From Bostrychus sinensis (taxonomy: Eukaryota > Chordata > Actinopteri > Gobiiformes > Eleotridae), in assembly GCA_020698575.1 (NCBI GenBank), contig CM036243.1:12391903-12455902 (forward strand): a stretch of 64,000 bases of DNA. Direction: 5' to 3'. The position numbers were made by a program, and so were the translations under genes. This document shows, piece after piece, positions 28,101-43,100 of this stretch. The first letter of the stretch is position 1. Every line of letters begins with the position of its first letter. Under the pieces are notes generated by a model, which was not told the origin of the DNA, made no database searches, and worked only from the letters and a program-made list of their open reading frames with translations.

Positions 28101-31100
28101 AAAGATTAGCTTGTAAGGAATCTGCCTTGTCTGTTATTTTAGGCAAAGACTGGAACAATGGTACAGCTCTTTTCACCTCAAGGCTTTTTTTCTACAATCA
28201 CCAGCCCATTCTGTCATTATGCATGACTCAACATATCCATATTCTTCATTAGGCAGGAAGTAAGACGTTTTCTCCTTGACACTGCAAGCGATTTATGACT
28301 TTAATTGCCCAATCTGACACAGTGACCATTGCACAGCGACATGTTTGTATGAAATCTGAACCTAGCATTTGATTGTTTGGTTGACAAGTTTGTTTCATTC
28401 TCAAGACCCATTTTTATGGCAGCATTAAAAAGATGTATTGAACTATTGTTTATCGTGGAGTAGATCCGTTTCATATACTCTATGTATTTTGAGTGTAGAT
28501 GGGACTCCTGTTAATCATTAATTCTCTTTGGCTCCTCATGAATTCAAACAGCTGTAAAATAGATTTGACAAATAAAAGACTATTGTAAGCTAAGCTGAAA
28601 CTCCGAACAGGTTTGCAACATGGAATTAGTACACTATATCAGAGTATGAATAGTGGACTTTTTCGCCATCATTGTATTTGTATTTGTATAGGGCTATGTG
28701 GAAGTATGTGCAAACACACCTTTGTCATTCTTTAAACTATGCTGCTTGTAAAGTTGTCACTACTGTTTGTGAGAGTGCCTTAAATATTTTGTAAAAGATA
28801 TTTTACTACTACCACTTACTGTAGCTTAAAGCAAGACGTATCTTATATTTTCTGGATCTTGTAAAGTGATACCATTTCTTTTTTTTTTTCTTCTTTTTTT
28901 TCTTGAATTTGAAGGGAACAGTTTAATCACCAAATAACATAATGTAAGAATTCAAGACACCTTACAGGGTTTATTTGATAAGGATTTTCAGCCCATAACA
29001 GCATCCTTTGGCTAATCACAGTTGGGTCTGCTTACCTGTTTCCATATTAGAAAAAGTGACACTCCTATTGGCTCTTGGTCTACTGGGCTTGTAAATTTAA
29101 ATTATAGAAAAAGGGAAGCAAAGTAAAATTCTGTTGATAATTGCTTATCAAGTTTTAATGGAACTTCAATTTTTGCATGTGTTCTAAAGTAGTTAAGGAG
29201 GCATTTTGAATTACAAGTGAGGCACCTTTTCCTGTAACAAGTAAACAGTTTTTGAGCATGGTAAGTCATTTTATATCTACAGTGTGCCTCAATACATACA
29301 TATTTGCATATTGTATAATATTACAAACATTTGTGGAGTCTTTTTACTTTAGTGCTAGGTGATGGAGAGATGGGTTTTCAGATTAGCTTTGGGTTTGTTA
29401 GCTCAGCATTGTTCCACTGTAGACATGTCAAAGGTCACTCAGACAATTGGACAAGTGAGTGGTGGGAGATGAGGATTAGCACCTTTTCTTTAGGCTTGTA
29501 GTTTTCGCTGCTCATCGCTTTAGGCCTTAGGTAACCAATATCTTGCTGCAATAAGTAAACTTTGAACTCCCCCTCCTCCAGCGCTGAAACTTGGCGAGCC
29601 AAAGCGAGGAGTGGCTGCTCATGTACATGTTTATGAGTTATGAGGTGCTCAAAACACCAGCCTGCGAAGGTGAGCAGTAAGTGTGTGTTCTGTTTTTACA
29701 TTCTTGCACAGGGTAAGTTATTTCCACAGACGGATGCTTAGATTTCCAATCATAGTCATATCTGTAGGACTAAACCAATGTGAAAACAGTAGGGCTTAAC
29801 CAATGACTAAACCATGGACTTAACTAGTGGTCTGATTCTGAGATCCAATTTCAAAATTAGTATTTTGACATAAGATTGAAACTATATTGAATTTACCTAT
29901 GACCCATTTTGGATAATGACCCAGCAGTTGAGAATCACTGGACTAAACCATTACCTAACAAGGTCTAAACTAGGACTAAACAGGACTCAACAGAACTCTC
30001 CAGGACTATTGTATTTGAACACACCACAGTATAAACTGAGAATCTCATTTCGCAATTATTTTAATATCGTTAGTAAATGGGAGACTATTTTGTTTATGCA
30101 ATACTGAGCAGTTGTTTACGATATGGCTATTGCATTTGGTAAATTTGAAATACGGATAAATTTGTGATCAATTGTGCGGCCCTAGAGTTCAGTTTTAAAA
30201 CTATTTTTAACCACAGTCACTTTCTGGTCATGGGCTTAAACACATTTCCTCTATTCTTTTTCTATTCTCAGACATAAAGCTTGTGTAGGAGTTCTTTTGA
30301 ATCAAACAGCTTTTTATTGTTTTGGTATTGTTTGATCTGGAGGCTGCAGTGTATAAATAGCCTGCTAAAGTTCCTGTCATCAGTTCTCTGTGATGCTCAG
30401 AGACAGGCTGCCCATCACGCTGCGCTGTGTGTGCATACCTGCTGCTGGCCTCATTACAACCTGCTTAGGATGTGACAACATGTCACTGCTTTCTGCCTCA
30501 GAAGCATCTGCCAATGCACTTGTAAACCCAAGCAAAACATGCACATTGATTACACCAACAACCCTGGTGGCTTGAGCTTACTGAGAGAGACATCCAGATT
30601 TGGGACATGTCAGAATCCAAAGAGATGTTTGAAGAACATTTCCTAAAACCATACAGTATTAATAAGAATTGCCATTATCTCACCAGCCCAGCTAATTGTA
30701 TACAAAGGATGACACTGGTCACTATCTGAAATTCCAAGGGGAGCTGATGCACAGGGTGAACTAATTAATGCTGATTGTATTAGAGTGTGTTGGCCACAAT
30801 AGCTATTATTATTTTTGTTTTGTTTGTGATCCTTGTGCCAAAACAATATATTTGCTCTTATGGATACATTACACTTCTGATTAGCATAAATGAAAATAAA
30901 CCCAATTTACTAAGAAGAAAGAAAATATTCCTAAATTCAGGGGAAGTCCTCTTTTTAGTATAAATTCTGTTCTAAATTTAGCCTTTCATTTATTGCTAGA
31001 AAAATTAAAAAAATTCTACTTTTTGTTGGAACCATGTCAGTTTGTAAAAAAAAAAAAAAAAAAAAGAACATGCATAATTCTTTTACAGTCAGTTTTGCCT

Positions 31101-34100
31101 GTTTTTTGTATGTTGCTTATATATTGCAAGTGAAAGTGTCACTTGCAGCACAACAGATGACAGAGCTTATAAATCATTATTCTCTCCTTTGACACAGTGT
31201 GTAATCATATTGCACTGCCCTGATTTCTGACATACTTGTATGGGTGTCTCTCTTTGTCCCTATGAGGAAGTTACAAGCCTGTTGTTTTTTTATTGGCAGA
31301 ACTGAGCTGGAGGTATTTCAGTGTAGCTGCGATAAGGATCCAAATATGAGGTGGGTGTACTTTACAATACAGAGTACTTCAGAGTACACAACATGCAAAA
31401 GGGTTCACATTAAGCTGTTGTGGTCCATTATTTTAAAATAATGTGTATTACCTACCAAAAGTATTGTGCTGTAATGTTTCTGCCAGTGTTGGTTGGTTTG
31501 TTAATTTGTTAAGAAAAAAACTCAAAAGCGATGGTTGTATTTTGATTATTTTTTTTAGGAAATGTCAGAGAATCTTGCCAAGGAAAAAAAATGGTATGAA
31601 TGAAGTCCTAATTGTGAGGATCCAGAAACATTCTGTGCCATTACTAGATAGGGCCAAAAGCCAAAAGGGGTCAGAAAAAAAAAGATTAGTTTTGCTGTAT
31701 AATATACCATAATGACATGTAAGGGCTTTGCAGTTCAATGCATTTACCCCTGAACTAGAGGAGCCCCAGTCCATGTCTTGGTCTGGTAACTATATCTTTA
31801 CCATGGATGATAGGGCCAACAACTCTCCAAATGCTTCTAGTGTTTTTGTTTTTTTAATTGATGAGACTATCTAAGACTATTGTTCTCAAATTGCCATAAA
31901 TAAATGATTTGAACTTAGACTCAGAGGTCATGTGACCCACGGAGAATGTCTGAGCTGTAGTCGGGGCGCTGTAGATGTGAGTAATCATGTCCCAGAGCCA
32001 GTTGCTCCTAAACACCTGTGCAGGTAAGTGAAGCCCTGGTCAGGTTTGGAAACATTCCAGCCTGTCAGCGCTGAACTACCTCTGACCTGGGGGCAGAAGA
32101 TGAGAAGGAGCACAGGAGTAAACTGAGTCACAATCCCCACCTGGCTATTACTCTAAGACCCCTTCAGACTTTACCTGCATGTTCTTGAAAAGTCTTTAAA
32201 GGTCTTAAATAAAAATAGGTAAAATACAGTTCTCAAATTGTCATAGATTTATTGAAACTTTGTTTAAATTTGGGGAGTGTGTAACTGCAGGTATTATAAA
32301 ATCATTAGTTTGTGTTTGCTTAATAGATGTGGTTACATTTTGTTACTTACTCCAGAATGTATGAAATATTTTCAGTATTGAATGAATGATGTGTCACCTG
32401 CAGACAGCAAAACTTGGTTAACTTATCAGGTGTTGAAACAAGTACTTTACCATTTCATGAGGATTTAAAGCACATTTTCAATTTGATGGCTGCAGCACAT
32501 CTCATATGGGGCGGCGCAACAAAAGACATCTAACTGAATTGTTGCTAATGAACATAATTGGTTGCAAAATGCTCCTTTAGCTGTTGTATATTAAAACTTT
32601 CTTTACCAGCCTTTTGTTACTCTTTTTGGTTTGTGTGTTGGTAGGTTAGCAAGATAACTCTAAAAAAGCATTGGTTGGATTTTGATGAAACCTTCAGGAA
32701 AGGCCATTGCCCATCAACAAATGTTTTTGGTGTGAATCCATCCAGAACACTGTTTGGATTTAGGATTCTGTACCACTGTAAGATATGGAGTTCCCTGCTG
32801 CAACAAAGATACCTCCAGCCACAAAGACGTCAGTAAAAGAACAAATGATATGTTTTATTGTGCTCTTTTCCAATGTGAGATATGAGGGGTTTGTGGCTCA
32901 TTAGATTCAGCATTCACCCATGAACTGGCAGGTCCCTGATTTCAGTCCAGATCTGGGAATTTTGTACATCTTTACCATTGTAAGATAGGAAAAATGCCTT
33001 GACAGAGGTCTGTGCTGTCCAAGTGCTTCTAGTTGAATATTTTTTATTGTGCAAGTTACAACTAATCAAAATAACAAGTCTTAGAATAACATGGTGCTCC
33101 TTGCACTTGAGAATACACAGGAGCAGAGAATAAGATCCTGTTTGCTAAATTTAACAACCTCTAGTTTAATTAGTCTGCTTTCTCTACATAACCTTTAAAT
33201 CATTTACTAGTGTCTTTTCTAGGTTTGCAGCCAGCATGACTGCCACACCTGCCTCTGCCTGCTGCCACTGTTTACACTGCTCTTGTATGAAGTTAGCTGC
33301 TTTATCAATAGCCAGCGGCCTTTAAAAATAAACACACAGTGATGTCATTGTTTTAAGGCGATATGATTTCCAGAAGACTGCTTTGTTGTGCCCTGGTCTT
33401 TTGTTTTGCTCCTGTGTATCTTGCTGCTCGTGTCCGTTTGTCCATTAGTGTCTTGTACATGAGCGTCCTCCGCCCTTAATTCATTAGTAATGAGTCTGCA
33501 GAAGGTGTGCAGGGCCTGGCAGAGAGCAGACTCACAGGCTGGTCCAGGCCAAGTCCCAGTGGGCCACAGCCACTTATCTCTCACAATAACAACATATGCA
33601 TCGACTAGCAAGATGTGGCTAAAAACAGACGTGGAGTTGGGAAGTAGCGCGATGTATCATCCATATATTTAACTCAAAAAACACCCATTTGCTGACTAAG
33701 GAAAATACACAGCACCTAACATTACCATTGGCTTTATTAGACAAGCTGTTTGTAGCTCAAACACGTAAAAGCATGGTCTTATATTGCCACTGAAAACATG
33801 ACAACAAATGACATTACCTGTTAACAAATGACAACAATATTATGTCAGAGGGAAAACATAATGATGTCAAATATCAGCTAATAATATCAAGGTATGACAA
33901 GAAAACTAACTTACTGAGCTGAAATGTAGTACAGTAGCCATAACCTGCCATCTAGTTTGGGCTGAATTGTTTGAAACCTATAAACATGCAGGCCGCTTTC
34001 TGGTTTAGGTTTTTGATTCAAAATAAAGAAGGAAACCAGAAAATGTATTCTTAATCCTTGCAATATGGAGGAGCAAGGATATTCAGAAAACTCTACATGT

Positions 34101-37100
34101 AGCATAAACACTGTCACATCTAGTTGACTTTTTTTCTAACATTTTCTTGATTTCTATGACCTGGATAACAAAGAATTTCCTATTTTTTTAATTCATGATC
34201 ATGTCAAATAAAAAAAAGATATATTCAAATATCAAAGGTGTTCTTAAAAACAGTTCCTAGCCTGCTTTCTCTATCTGCCATCATTCTTTTTTTTCATCCA
34301 GCATCCTGAATTGCATCCAGAATTTGAAATGCCTACAAAATGCTGCCTTGATGCCCGTCCTTCACTGACCTCCGCTTCTCCTTCTCTGTCTCAGATGACA
34401 TGGCGTCCCCAGTACCGCAGCTCCAAGTTTCGTCATGTGTTTGGTAAGGCCGCCACCAAAGAGAGCTGCTTTGATGGCGTGCCAATCACCCGCAGCGTCC
34501 AGGACAACAACTTCTGCGCCGCCAACCCGCGCTTTCTGGCCGTCATCACCGAGTGTGCGGGGGGAGGGGCCTTCCTGGTCCTCTCTGTCCATCATGTAAG
34601 TACCAACAGTGCTTCTAAAATTGTTAATATTTCAGTTTAGAGTTTGAGTTATAAATTTAATCAGGCATTACAACACCTACAATACAAAGAAAATTAAAAC
34701 TACAGTAAGTGTAGTAAATGTTTTTGCTGGTTCAGTCAATAAACCAAATGAAGAGACATGACCTCATATTTATAGCCCACCAGCTAGACTCATTCACTTC
34801 CTTAGAGAATAAGTCTGGAGAGGTCTGGAGAGGTGGGTCTAGCACCAAAAAGTTTGGACTTCCGATTTCTGTGACCTCACATGGTATTCCTCTGGATGAT
34901 GTTCTCTAGCGTTCTCATAAAACATCCATGGTCTTAGCCTGTGATTGAATATGTGACTCTGGTTATTGTATTATGCAGTAATTTCAGGAAAACATGTTTT
35001 TTCTCATCATAACTAGAAAGTTCTTCTCTCAAGAACACCTTGACAGTACGGTGAGCTGTAGTTGTGTATATGCCCCGCATGCTCTGCCATCTGAGCTATA
35101 CCGCAGCACAAAAGACCATTTATTTACCCTACAGTTAGGCACAGTTGAGTCGACATGCTCTTTTGTCTCCTTGCACACACTGCACACCTGGAAGTGACAT
35201 CTATTAGCTCTCGCAGTATAAATAGCTGTTCAGCCTTGGAGCCAGAAGGATGAGAATCCCAGGAAAGCCCTGGCACATAATCCAGCTGAACCTAACTACT
35301 GCATGTGGTCTTTCCCATCTCATTATTTTCTCTTATCTTCCTCACTAACTTCAGCTCCAACACCATCCATCAGTACTCACTCCGACATGTTTATACATAC
35401 TGACTGCTGCTGGTGTTTGCTATATAAAAAGTGATCTCTCAAATAAACATAGGTTAAATTTAACGTGCGGCTGTAGACCTCTAGAGTAATTTGTCATGCT
35501 CTGCACATCTCTCTCTGTCTATCTGTCTACTGCTTTTTTGTTGTCATTGTGAGTTATCACCAGGCTCTTGGCATGAGCAGGGATGACCTATGAGTTCAGG
35601 AATGGCATAACTTAAATTTTCCCTCCTTGCGTCAAAGTTGGGTTAAACGTCTTGGGTCTTCTCAGAACAGATGATCTAAGTGTTCAGTTGGGAAAGTCAT
35701 TAAAATGCATTTAAAGCACACATTTGACTTTTTCTTGTGGATTTGTGATTTTAAACAGCATTACGTCATCCTTTTCCAAACACACCTTTTAGTGCACAGT
35801 AATCTCGCCCGCAGCTCTATGTCTGTCAGTTCAGTGAGTGTTTTGTTACAAGTGTAATTAGGAGTCTTGTTCAGGCAGAAAATCTTTACTGACTTTTTTC
35901 CTTGTAACTGGATGAAGTAATACCAGAGCATGTGTCACAAACGTTTGTGTAAGTCCGCCTGAGCTTTAGAAGGTTTCATCCTGGTGTTGAGAAAAATATT
36001 TATGGTGTGGAGATGCCTGTTCTGACCTGCAGACCTACATGATCAGGTCAGTCGTCCTGTACATTCATATTTACAAGGGAGTTTAATTTTTAAAACTGAC
36101 TCAATACCCAAGAATATATTAGCCTGGCCATTTTAAATATTTGTATATTCTGTTCCAAGAAACAAGTCTGTTCCTTTTTTGATTCATGTTGGATTTCCAG
36201 TGGGTGGAACAAAAAGACACAGATCATCAACCAAATGCACTCAGAATTCAGGGTGCAGTACCAATATATGCAGAATTAACTGTCACTAAACACTGTTTAA
36301 ATGACACGCATCCTTAGACATCAGAGAAATAAAGTATCTCCTGTTTTAGATAAAAAGATAATTATTTGTAAGATTGAGTTAGTTTCCTAAGAAAGTGAAT
36401 GGTTTTGGTTGACCAGGCAAGAGATACTGATCCATTAAAAGCAATTCTTTTCCAAACTGAATGTGTTCTGTGATAAAATTACAGTTATATTGTAAAGTAG
36501 TTGCCTAAGCTACATAATGTCTGTGGTTGAAAGTACTGTTTGCAAGAGCATGTAGAGGAAATATTTTAATAGTTTTACTATGGATTTACTAAATGTTGTA
36601 AACACTACAGCATATTAAATATGCAGTAGAAAGGTTATAAGCTTGGCTAATCGTTACTATCTATTCCGTTATGTCTTTTTGAGTGAAGTTGTCTCTCATT
36701 GTTTCACAAAACCCCTTTCCAAATACATGGAGAAAAATTCCATTTATGATTTGTTAATATAGAAAATTGCCTACCATAGTTTTAATGGAACTTAAACTGT
36801 TACTTAATGTAACAGTTGCGCTTTAATATTGAAATTGATATAACTTTTTTTATACGTTTTTTTTAATTTAGACAGGTAAAGTAGACCCTCACCACCCAAG
36901 AGTGTCTGGCCACAAAGGAAACGTGTTGGACGTGAAGTGGAACCCTTTCAATGATTTCTGCATCGCTTCATGTTCAGAGGACACCACGGTTTGTGCCCCC
37001 CCCCACACACACACACACACACATACACGCACAACCTGCACCGAACTGCAGTTTTATGAATGTGTTATCATATCCCGGGAATAAGAACATGTAGCAGCAA

Positions 37101-40100
37101 AGAACTGTTGTTGGCTACCACTTGTGGTTTCAAATCATGCCATTCTTCACATTCTTTAGTTCTGACCTGGCTCTAAGCTAATCAAATGTTGATGTGGATT
37201 TCTTTCGCTTTTATTATTGTTTACCCAGTAATCATATTGTATTATGTGTATTACATGGAGACCCTTTTAGTGAACTCTGGAGTTGTACATGAATTGTGTA
37301 TTAAACTGATACGCTATGCTAAAATACAGTATTTGCCACTGCTTTTAAGCATTCTTTCAGCATTTGCTTATGATAAACAAAACATCCCTTTTCTTCAGTT
37401 TTCTTTTTTCATGTGGTTGTTTGTGAAAGAATGTACAATCTGAATTTTAGTTCCCAAGCGATTATTTTCTCTTGGTGTATGTTTTGACTGTGTCTCCTTT
37501 TTATCTCTCCAGGTAAAAGTATGGGAAATTCCTCCTCATGGTGTCTTCAAGAACATTACAGTGCCATGGAAAGAGCTGCAGGGTCACAGTCGCAGAGTTG
37601 GTCTCATTGAATGGCACCCCACCGCTAACAACATACTCTTCAGCACGGCATATGACTACCAGGTAACACAAGGGAATGAATATACTGTGTACTGTTACAT
37701 ATTCAGTAGATCTTTTTACAAACCTTAATTCTTAAAAATGTTTGGACACTGTATGAAATGTAAGTAACTCAGAATGCTTTGATTTGCAAATATATAAACC
37801 CATATATTTTTAGTAGTAATATTGCTTTTTTTTTTTTTTTTTTTCCCTTGTCCCAACTGTTTGAGATGTGTTACTATCAACAAATTCTCTATCAAACTAT
37901 TATTTATCATGTAATGGTCAAATGATTATGTCATTTATGTTCTGCTTCTTCTACTTATGTTCTTTACACAGTGTGCCCCCATTTTTAGAATTAGGGTTGT
38001 ATATTGTACTGCACAAAAACAGGCCGCAGCTACAGAAATGAATCTATTAATAATGACTCGCCACATAGAACCTGTAATGTAATCATAGTGTTTTCTTGAC
38101 CAATTGTATGTGTGCCATTTGTCTTGTCCTCTAGATAATGATCTGGAATCTAGACTGTCCAGAGCAGGTGATCAAAAACCCTGTACGGACTATCTCTCAC
38201 CACCCAGACGTCATTTTGTCCATGTCTTTCAACACAGACGGCACACTCCTTGCCACGTCGTGCAAAGACAGGAAGATCAGGCTCATGGAGGCACGCTCAG
38301 GGAATCTTTTGCAGGTACGAGTCGAGTCTGTGCTGGCTTTGTAAGAGCCACTTTAAACACTTAAGTGAGAACCTGGCCTGATCCTCACCTTCATACCCAG
38401 AAGGAATTTTTGAGAGTTTAGTGTTTGCTGGTTTTATGAGCTAACTAACATTTTGTAAAGAGTAACCCCAAGGTATGGTATTCAATTTGATGGTGTCAAA
38501 ATCAAGCCTTAAAGTATTGAATTTTATGAGAAGCTATCTAATTTTGTTCATCGAGGAAATGTTCTAACTCCAATGTAATTGTTGACTGCTTTATAGAGAC
38601 TACTATTGGAACACTTCAAGTTATTTCTGGATCCACATCAAAACTAATAATTTGTTAATTTCTGCATTAAGCACCTTTCAAAACAGACACATTTTAAAAC
38701 ATTAGCAGGTTATTTACATTTTAAATATTGCATTTGTTGCCAAAGCAGTTGTTCGAAAGCAGGACGATCTGGTTCCTATGGCGGCCCAAATATGAAAACA
38801 TGCACACATATATATGAAAGCATGCACGCATATATGAAAGCATACACACCAGGGGTGTGGACTTGAAAGTCATGACTTGGACTCGAGTCGGACTCGAGTC
38901 ACTAATTTGATGACTTTAGACTCGACTTGATGAAATGGACTAAGACTTCAGACTTGACTTGGACTTGAACACCAATGACTTGGGACTTGACTCGTACTTG
39001 AGCCCTGTGTCTTGAGAAGACTTGATGCTTCTCAAAGAAATAAAAATATGATTTTTTTTAAGTGTGCGAGAAACAATTAGCCTATTTAAACTCCTCCCGC
39101 AGTAATGGGCGCTTTCTCTCACCGCGCATGTTACTAGTGGGTGTTTTCTGATGCACATTTCAAAGTATACTGAGCTGTAGGAGCACATGACATTTTAACA
39201 TAACGGCAGAGGTCTGAGGATCTCATCTCAGTACCTAATGGCAGTCAGGCTACCTCTGGCGAGCACATGGAGGGCTGTGCGGCCCCCCAAAAAATGCCAC
39301 CCTGCACCATTACTGACCCACTGCCAAACCGGTCATGCTGGAGGATGTTGCAGGCAGTAGAACGTTCTCCACGACGTCTCCAGACTCTGTCACCTCTGTC
39401 ACATGTGCTCAGTGTGAACCTGCTTTCATCTGTGAAGAGCACAGGGCGCCAGTGACGAATTTGCCAGTCTTGCTGTTCTCTGGCAAATGCCAAACGTCCT
39501 GCACAGTGTTGGGCTGTAAGCACCACCCCCACCTGTGGACGTCGGGCCCTCATACCACCCTCATGGAGTCTGTTTCTGACCGTTTGAGCAGACACATGCA
39601 CATTTGTTGCCTGCTGGAGGTCATTTTGCAGGGCTCTGGCAGCTGCTCCTCCTGTTACTCCTTGCACAAAGGAGGAGGTAGCGGTCCTGCTGCTGGGTTT
39701 GTTGCCCTCCTACGGCCTCCTCCATGTCTCCTGATGTACTGGCCTGTCTCCTGGTAGCGCCTCCATGCTCTGGACACTACGCTGACAGACACAGCAAACC
39801 TTCTTGCCAGAGCTCGCATTGATGTGCCATCCTGGATGAGCTGCACTACCTGAGCCACTTGTGTGGGTTGTAGACTCCGTCTCATGCTACCACTAGAGTG
39901 AAAGCACCGCCAGCATTCAAAAGTGACCAAAACATCAGCCAGAAAGCATAGGAACTGAGAAGTGGTCTGTGGTCACCTCCTGCAGAACCACTCCTTTATT
40001 GGGGGTGTCTTGCTAATTGCCTATAATTTCCACCTGTTGTCTATTCCATTTACACAACAGCAGTGAAACTGATGTCAATCAGTGTTGCTTCCTAAGTGGA

Positions 40101-43100
40101 CACAGTTTGATTTCACAGAAGTATGATTGACTTGGAGGTACAGTGTGTTGTTTAAGTGTTCCCTTTAGGTTTTTGAGCACTGTACAATGTACTGGTGAGG
40201 TATTTAAGTTTATTGTGCATCACTGAAACTAAAGAACTTGGCTTTACTTTTAAAGTATTCAGAAACCTGTTTTCTGTGTAGGCCTCTTCTAGTCTTAGGG
40301 TGTTACAATAAATTGTAAATAAATAAAAATAATAAATGTAAATAGTACAGCAAACAATTTACCATCTGTTTATCGTATATTTGTTTTTCTAAGGTGGGAC
40401 ATGAGAGTAAATTCAACAATCTAAAACGTGACAAACATTAAGTTTGGAGTCCTAAGGGTTAAAAAGACTTGAAAGGACTTGTGACTCGGCTTGGACTTGT
40501 GAGGCATTGACTTGGGTCTTGACTCGGACTTGCCTGTCATTGACTTGGACTTTGACTCGGACTTGAGGCCAAAGACTTGAGACTTACTTGTGACTTGCAA
40601 AACAGTGACTTGGTCCCTCCTCTGATACACACATATACGAAAGCACGCACACAAATTTGGAAGCTCCCACACAAATACAAAAACAAGCACACAAATATGT
40701 AAAGACGTGCACAAATATGAAAAGACGCACACAAATTTGGAAACGCGCACAATTTCAAAAACACGCACACAAACTCTAAAACACTACAGCAAATGAGATT
40801 ACAAAAAGGGTAGGACCTTCGTGGTTGGCTGTGATTGGACAAAAGAAAGATGTTTCCGTCTGTTTCCTGATTTGCTTGTGTGCTCTTTATACAAACATCA
40901 AACTTTTATGAAGCAGCTTAGCAAATTTCAAAGATTTTGAGGTGCTTGTTTTATTAAATTGGATACCTACAATCATGAGATTACCTAGATGACACAAATG
41001 CTTGTTAATGACTGTGATATTACTGTATTAGTACTATTACTGTATATAGTTTACGGTAACTGTTGTGTTGCTTTCAGTACTGCTTTTCAGTTTATATACA
41101 TACAAAGGTCTTTGAAATTTGCTCATAAAATTTGCTTCATAAAAGTGGAATGTTTGTATAAACAGCACACAAGCTAATTAGGAAACAGCTCTCTTCTGTC
41201 CAATCAAAATCAAGCACGAAAGGTCCTATCCTTTCCCTAATTTCATTTTCTGTAGTGTTTTAGTTTTTGCTGTAGTGTTTCATCATTTGTGTGCATGTTT
41301 CCAAATTTGTGTGTGTGTTTTTGTGTTTGTGTGCGTGTTTCTGAATTTGGAATTTGGGTGCGTGTTTAAGTTTTTGTTTGTGTGTTTTTTATTTTGTTGG
41401 TGTGACTTGCCCGTCATGGCTACCGTAGGTTCCTTACTTGCAGCAAAGCTTTTCTCTCCAGACAATTTGGCATATCACAGCCGTTTATCTGCTGCATGTC
41501 TTATGAAGCAAATTTTTATTACACAATTAATCTTTCCTCTTAAACCAGGAAGTAATGATTTTGGCCATTAAGCCCAAAGATACATTTAAACAGTTATTTG
41601 TGTAATATGTTTTTAATAATAAAACAAACAATACGAATTTAGAATGAATACAGACCTCTCAAATCATATTTTGTCAGAATTTTGCATTAAATTATATCTT
41701 TGACATAAAGCCTTTTAAAAGTTTTAAATTTCATCTGGAAAATTCTTGTTCAGCCATCTTTACAATCTTCCGTTTTGGTTATTTAATAATCTAAAAGTAC
41801 CAAGCTTTAGTTTGCAGGTGATATCCATTTTTCATTTTTTTCTATTTTATTAGAATTCTTGAACATGGCAGCTCACATTGTATAAGCTGGAGCTGCTGCT
41901 GCTGTCTCCCTTCCAGGCCGAGGCACTCATCCAGCACCACCCAGCCAAAACTGACACCTCTGGTCGGCTCTGGCCTTGAGCATAGCTCCTTAGACCTGTG
42001 GGTCAACAGCCCAGTGACTTACCTCTTAATACCTCTGACTGCTGCCAAACAAGCTGGAACTGGGCAGCATTGCATAACAGGGCAGCCATAAAATGTAATT
42101 CAGGTTATATTTTTAACCAAATGTTTTTCATCCACTTCATATGCTTTGTGTTTTGCAGGAGGGAAACTGTAAGGCGCACAAAGCCAGTAAAGTCCTGATT
42201 CTAGGGAACATGAAGATGCTCGTTACATCAGGGACCTCTCGATGGAATGACCGACAGATCGCCCTGTGGGACCTGGTGAGAGGCCAGACTGACTCATACA
42301 AAAGTAATAAATAAACAAACAAAATAATCCCTGGTTAATTAAAGAATTAGTCTGGGGGTTACTTATGATCTGTGGAATATTAAGTCATGTGACTCCAGTT
42401 TTTAGACTTATAGTTTCTCGGAAGTTAGCCAGTCAGACTAGCAACGCTGAGTGCTGCACCAGTCTAATTGAAAACAAAGCATACAAGGAAAGATTATGTT
42501 TACCTTCTCATCTACAAAAAATAAACATTGGAGAAAAGACTAAGAAACAATAATATAAATATTATGCACTTGGCAGAGAGAGCTTCCTTCTTTTATGTTA
42601 ATGTGGGCAGCGGCTTTGCATAATTCTGTGAACAAACAAGGTTTTTATATAATTTTAGCCCATTTACCATGTAGTAAAATATGTCCTAATTTAATTTTGG
42701 ATAATTAAATATGCTGTAAACCATACAAAGACTGAGCAAGTTAATGCAAACAAGCCATAAATATGAATAAGTAAGCTCTTAAGTAGCATATTGCATCACT
42801 ACCAAAGTAGCCATGGCTCTAGTTGGTTATGTACTCTGGTCAACCTGATTTACCTGAGTATCTTGGAAACATGTTCATAAAGGACAATAAATAAAAGCAC
42901 CACTCAAGAAAGAGCTCTTTTGCAAATGCCCTGTCTCTTGTAATACAATCAAATATTCTTATGTAGTCCTCCAACATGTACTGGATGTGTCCTTGACCTG
43001 TGTCCTACATTTGCAGCACTTTCCATGTTAAACAGTGCAGGTTTTGCATAATCAAACCAGCAAACAAATTAGTTTACTTGGAGTTCAACAAGGATCTAAA

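Larger units (their letters stand above)
38789..41397. mobile_element. Fold-back element built of short A/C-rich tandem units, interrupted by other transposons
   Basis: Left arm units such as AAATATGAAAACATGCACAC (38789-38849, resuming 40633-40775) are variants of GCACACAAATTTGGAAAC. The complementary T/G-rich units (GTGTGCATGTTTCCAAATTT) form the right arm at 41280-41397. Between them lie long inverted arms (40776-40934 and 41109-41263). The left arm is split by the hAT-like element at 38850-40624. It lies in coro2a intron 5. The outer borders are approximate and no clear target duplication was found. Confidence 0.7.

Noticed and set aside
33345..33611. 88-residue minus-strand frame in coro2a intron 1
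   Set aside because: No splice context and no recognisable family; the less AT-rich composition may reflect a conserved non-coding element instead.
34362..34595. Minus-strand frame opposite coro2a exon 2
   Set aside because: It is a shadow of a conserved coding exon.
35214..35225. TATAAATA box-like sequence (another near 30355)
   Set aside because: No exon or donor follows at a suitable distance; such words are expected by chance in AT-rich introns.
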